Origin: an uncultured Collinsella sp.
GTDB taxonomy: Bacteria; Actinomycetota; Coriobacteriia; Coriobacteriales; Coriobacteriaceae
Length of the DNA: 9,554 nt
NCBI GenBank assembly: GCA_900549215.1
Contig: URNJ01000063.1
Coordinates: 1 to 9,554 of the forward strand
Reading direction: 5' to 3'
A program made the position numbers and the translations under genes. Positions 7,796-9,554 of this stretch are shown piece by piece; position 1 is the first letter of the stretch; the number at the start of each line of letters is the position of its first letter. The notes under the pieces were generated by a model. That model worked only from the letters and a program-made list of their open reading frames with translations. It was not told where the DNA came from and searched no databases.

Positions 7796-9431
7796 GCTTA
7801 GCCGCCGCTTGTTGACCGTCATGATGGTGGCCATGATGGCTATCCTTGCTTTTGCAGTGTCGCCCGAGACGGTCCGTGCTGCCGATGCCGGGGTCATCAC
7901 GATTAGCGGCGACGTCGCGACGCAATACGATGCGTACCAGCTCTTTTCGGCAACTGTTGCCGATAAGGCCGGCTCCGATCAAAAGGTTGCGACGGACTTG
8001 GCGTGGGCGAATGATGCCGTTTGCCAGGCCGTTCTCCCTGTGCTTCATGATGCGGGGCTTGATAGCTCGGCATCGACGGCGCAAGCGGCAGCCGAATGGA
8101 TGAATGCCGACGGACGCATGACGACTGCGCTGACGGCAAAACTTGCCCGCGCAATTGTCGAAGCAGGCGCCGCCTCCGTGGGCCTTAACGCGGGCACGGC
8201 GGCCGAGCTGCCCTGTGGCTACTGGCTCATCGTTGTCGACGACGACGCCATCGCTCAGGGCGAGGCCGGCACCGCGCCGATCATGGCCCTGGTCGGCGGC
8301 AGCGCCGTCACCGTCAAGCCCAAGGCCGCGACGCCCAAGGTGGCCAAGCACGTGCTGGAGGACAGCACCGCCGCATGGGGCAAGGCCGCCGACGCCACGG
8401 TCGCCGACGACCTGTACTGGCGCCTCTCTGCCACGGTCCCGGCCGGGCTCACGGCCTACGACGCCTATACGGTGCAGTTCGTCGACACCATGAGCGTGGG
8501 GCTCGACCCCTCCAAGGTCGCCACGAGCATGCGCATGTACGTGGCGGCGGGCGCGGACGGCGGCTTCGATGTGGTCGCATGTGAGGGCGGCAACGTCAGC
8601 TCGACGCCGGCTAAAGGGTGGACAGACATGACTTCACGGTGCAAGGTCTCGGTCGAGGGCAATGCCTTCACCGTGCGTACCGGCGACCTCATCGCCGCGC
8701 TCGGCGGGGCAGACGCCTTTACCTCGGGCGCCCGCGTGGTCGCTGTCTACAATGCGCCGTTGGGGGCCAACTGCAATCGAGGCGCTACCAAGGGCAATCC
8801 CAACGAGGTCTTCCTGCGTTACCCGCGCTCTCCCCTCGCCGACCAGTCCGGCGACGCCGGATTCACCCGCACGCCGAGTGACGATGCGACGGTCTACACC
8901 TGGGGACTCAGTCTGATCAAGCGCTCAAGCTCGGACGATGAACCGCTCGCGGGCGCCAAGCTGCGCATCATCGATGACCGCGGGCGCATTCTAACGACCG
9001 ACGGCGCGTGGTCGACGGATGCCGGCGCGTGCGTCACCACCGGCGCAGATGGCCATGTGGAATTGAACGGTGTGGACGCGGGTGTCTACACCGTCGAAGA
9101 GGTCGCGGCTCCCAAGGGCTACACCGCCTTTGAGGGCAAACGTGCGGTGACAGTTACGGCCGAGGGCCTGGACGTTAAACAGGTAGCAGCAGCGAAGCCC
9201 GAGGTGACCGTGTCGGCCGAGAGCTCCCTACGGGTTGATACCGCCGATGCCGGGACGGGTTCGATTGAGCTGTCGGTGCTCAACACCCCAAGCAAAGAAG
9301 CAAGTCGAAGCTTTATGCCCTCGACGGGAGATAGAGCGTTGGTGCTGGTGGCGGTTTTGGCTGCCATCGGAGTGGCGGTTATTGTTGTCGCGCTCGTCAT
9401 CAAGCGGGGAGGAGGTCGCCGTGAAAAATAA
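7788..9431 (+). CDS. SpaA/FimA-type isopeptide-forming backbone pilin
   Basis: A 547-residue major pilin candidate. The GTG at 7788 overlaps the adhesin stop by 8 nt, with GAGG at 7776-7779 as ribosome site, indicating translational coupling. The upstream in-frame ATG at 7731 would add 19 residues ahead of the signal peptide and is less likely. A signal peptide (1-31) ends at 'VRA'. The N-terminal domain spans about 32-172. A pilin-motif equivalent 'VTVKPK' (174-179, compare VxVYPK) makes Lys179 the likely polymerising lysine. A middle domain (about 184-350) carries Lys187, Asp233 and Asn339 ('NPNEV') as a likely isopeptide triad. A C-terminal CnaB domain (about 370-500) has Lys378, E-box Glu438 and Asn499. 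The sorting signal is MPSTG (510-514), followed by a hydrophobic segment (516-538) and a basic tail. By family knowledge a class C sortase joins Lys179 of one subunit to the Thr of the next; that enzyme is not in the window. GC content jumps inside the gene after about 8160. Confidence 0.9.
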   Translation: MSRLSRRLLTVMMVAMMAILAFAVSPETVRAADAGVITISGDVATQYDAYQLFSATVADKAGSDQKVATDLAWANDAVCQAVLPVLHDAGLDSSASTAQAAAEWMNADGRMTTALTAKLARAIVEAGAASVGLNAGTAAELPCGYWLIVVDDDAIAQGEAGTAPIMALVGGSAVTVKPKAATPKVAKHVLEDSTAAWGKAADATVADDLYWRLSATVPAGLTAYDAYTVQFVDTMSVGLDPSKVATSMRMYVAAGADGGFDVVACEGGNVSSTPAKGWTDMTSRCKVSVEGNAFTVRTGDLIAALGGADAFTSGARVVAVYNAPLGANCNRGATKGNPNEVFLRYPRSPLADQSGDAGFTRTPSDDATVYTWGLSLIKRSSSDDEPLAGAKLRIIDDRGRILTTDGAWSTDAGACVTTGADGHVELNGVDAGVYTVEEVAAPKGYTAFEGKRAVTVTAEGLDVKQVAAAKPEVTVSAESSLRVDTADAGTGSIELSVLNTPSKEASRSFMPSTGDRALVLVAVLAAIGVAVIVVALVIKRGGGRREK

Positions 9432-9468
9432 TTGCCCCCCCTTGTTCAATGGCGTACTGCCTCCGTAG
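9421..9468 (+). pseudogene. 15-codon open frame at a coupled GTG; possible broken third pilus gene
   Basis: GAGG-AGGTCGCC-GTGA at the end of the backbone pilin gene matches the ribosome site and GTG that start that gene in 15 of 16 positions (9409-9424 against 7776-7791). The frame it opens reads V-K-N-N-C-P-P and stops with TAG at 9466-9468. Seven C (9435-9441) lie within it. Shifting the frame at the tract also gives short products (stops near 9473 and 9510). Past the TAG, the same frame is open to the window end, including an ATG at 9496. It could be a decayed gene start, a slippage-controlled gene, or chance similarity caused by the shared 'GGRRE' tail. The rest of the window (9469-9554) shows nothing classifiable. 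Confidence 0.25.
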
Positions 9469-9554
9469 CGAGTGACGCGCAGGTCCATCGGCCTGATGAT
9501 CATTGGTTTTGAAAAAGTTACTAGAGAACCCTCCAAGAAAAGCGGGGCACCCGG

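Noticed and set aside
9228..9536. Reverse-strand 102-codon frame at the right edge
   Set aside because: It mostly overlaps the backbone pilin gene antisense, has no recognisable motif, and its upstream part falls at the window edge.

Overview
The window looks like part of a high-GC Gram-positive chromosome, most likely a gut Coriobacteriia member (Collinsella-like). This is inferred from GC-rich housekeeping genes with strong Shine-Dalgarno sites, a bifunctional-nuclease-family gene, a TypA GTPase, and cell-wall-anchored pilin/adhesin genes. A repeat carrying a GGGGACAGGTTAC core, which I recall as common in Coriobacteriia intergenic regions, points the same way. The species cannot be fixed from the sequence alone.

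Left part (1-3694) is core-genome material. The 3' end of a tRNA-Ala(UGC) and a complete tRNA-Ile(GAU) are closed by a terminator. A short gene set follows: a BFN/DUF151 protein, a small two-helix membrane protein that begins directly after its stop codon, and an acidic 149-residue protein of unknown function. Next is typA (BipA), a translational GTPase, ending in a strong intrinsic terminator.

Middle (3695-4054) is a 360-base gene-free stretch. It opens with a REP-like hairpin abutting the typA terminator. It then becomes AT-rich with inverted repeats and a plausible promoter, followed by a leader of about 140 nt.

Right part (4055-9431) is a two-gene surface-structure operon. The first gene encodes a 1246-residue secreted adhesin or pilus-tip protein: signal peptide, N-terminal adhesin-like domain, five Ig-like repeats, a CnaB/SpaA-type isopeptide domain, an FctA/Spy0128-like pilin domain and an LPEAG sorting signal. 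The second overlaps it by 8 nt and encodes a 547-residue SpaA/FimA-type backbone pilin with a pilin-motif-like lysine, isopeptide residues in two domains, and an MPSTG sorting signal. The likely product is a covalent pilus with a large tip adhesin. The class C sortase normally needed for assembly is not in the window. The second gene ends with almost the same coupling sequence (Shine-Dalgarno plus GTG) that starts it, but the reading frame this opens closes after 15 codons next to a run of seven C. The third gene is therefore missing, broken, or never existed.
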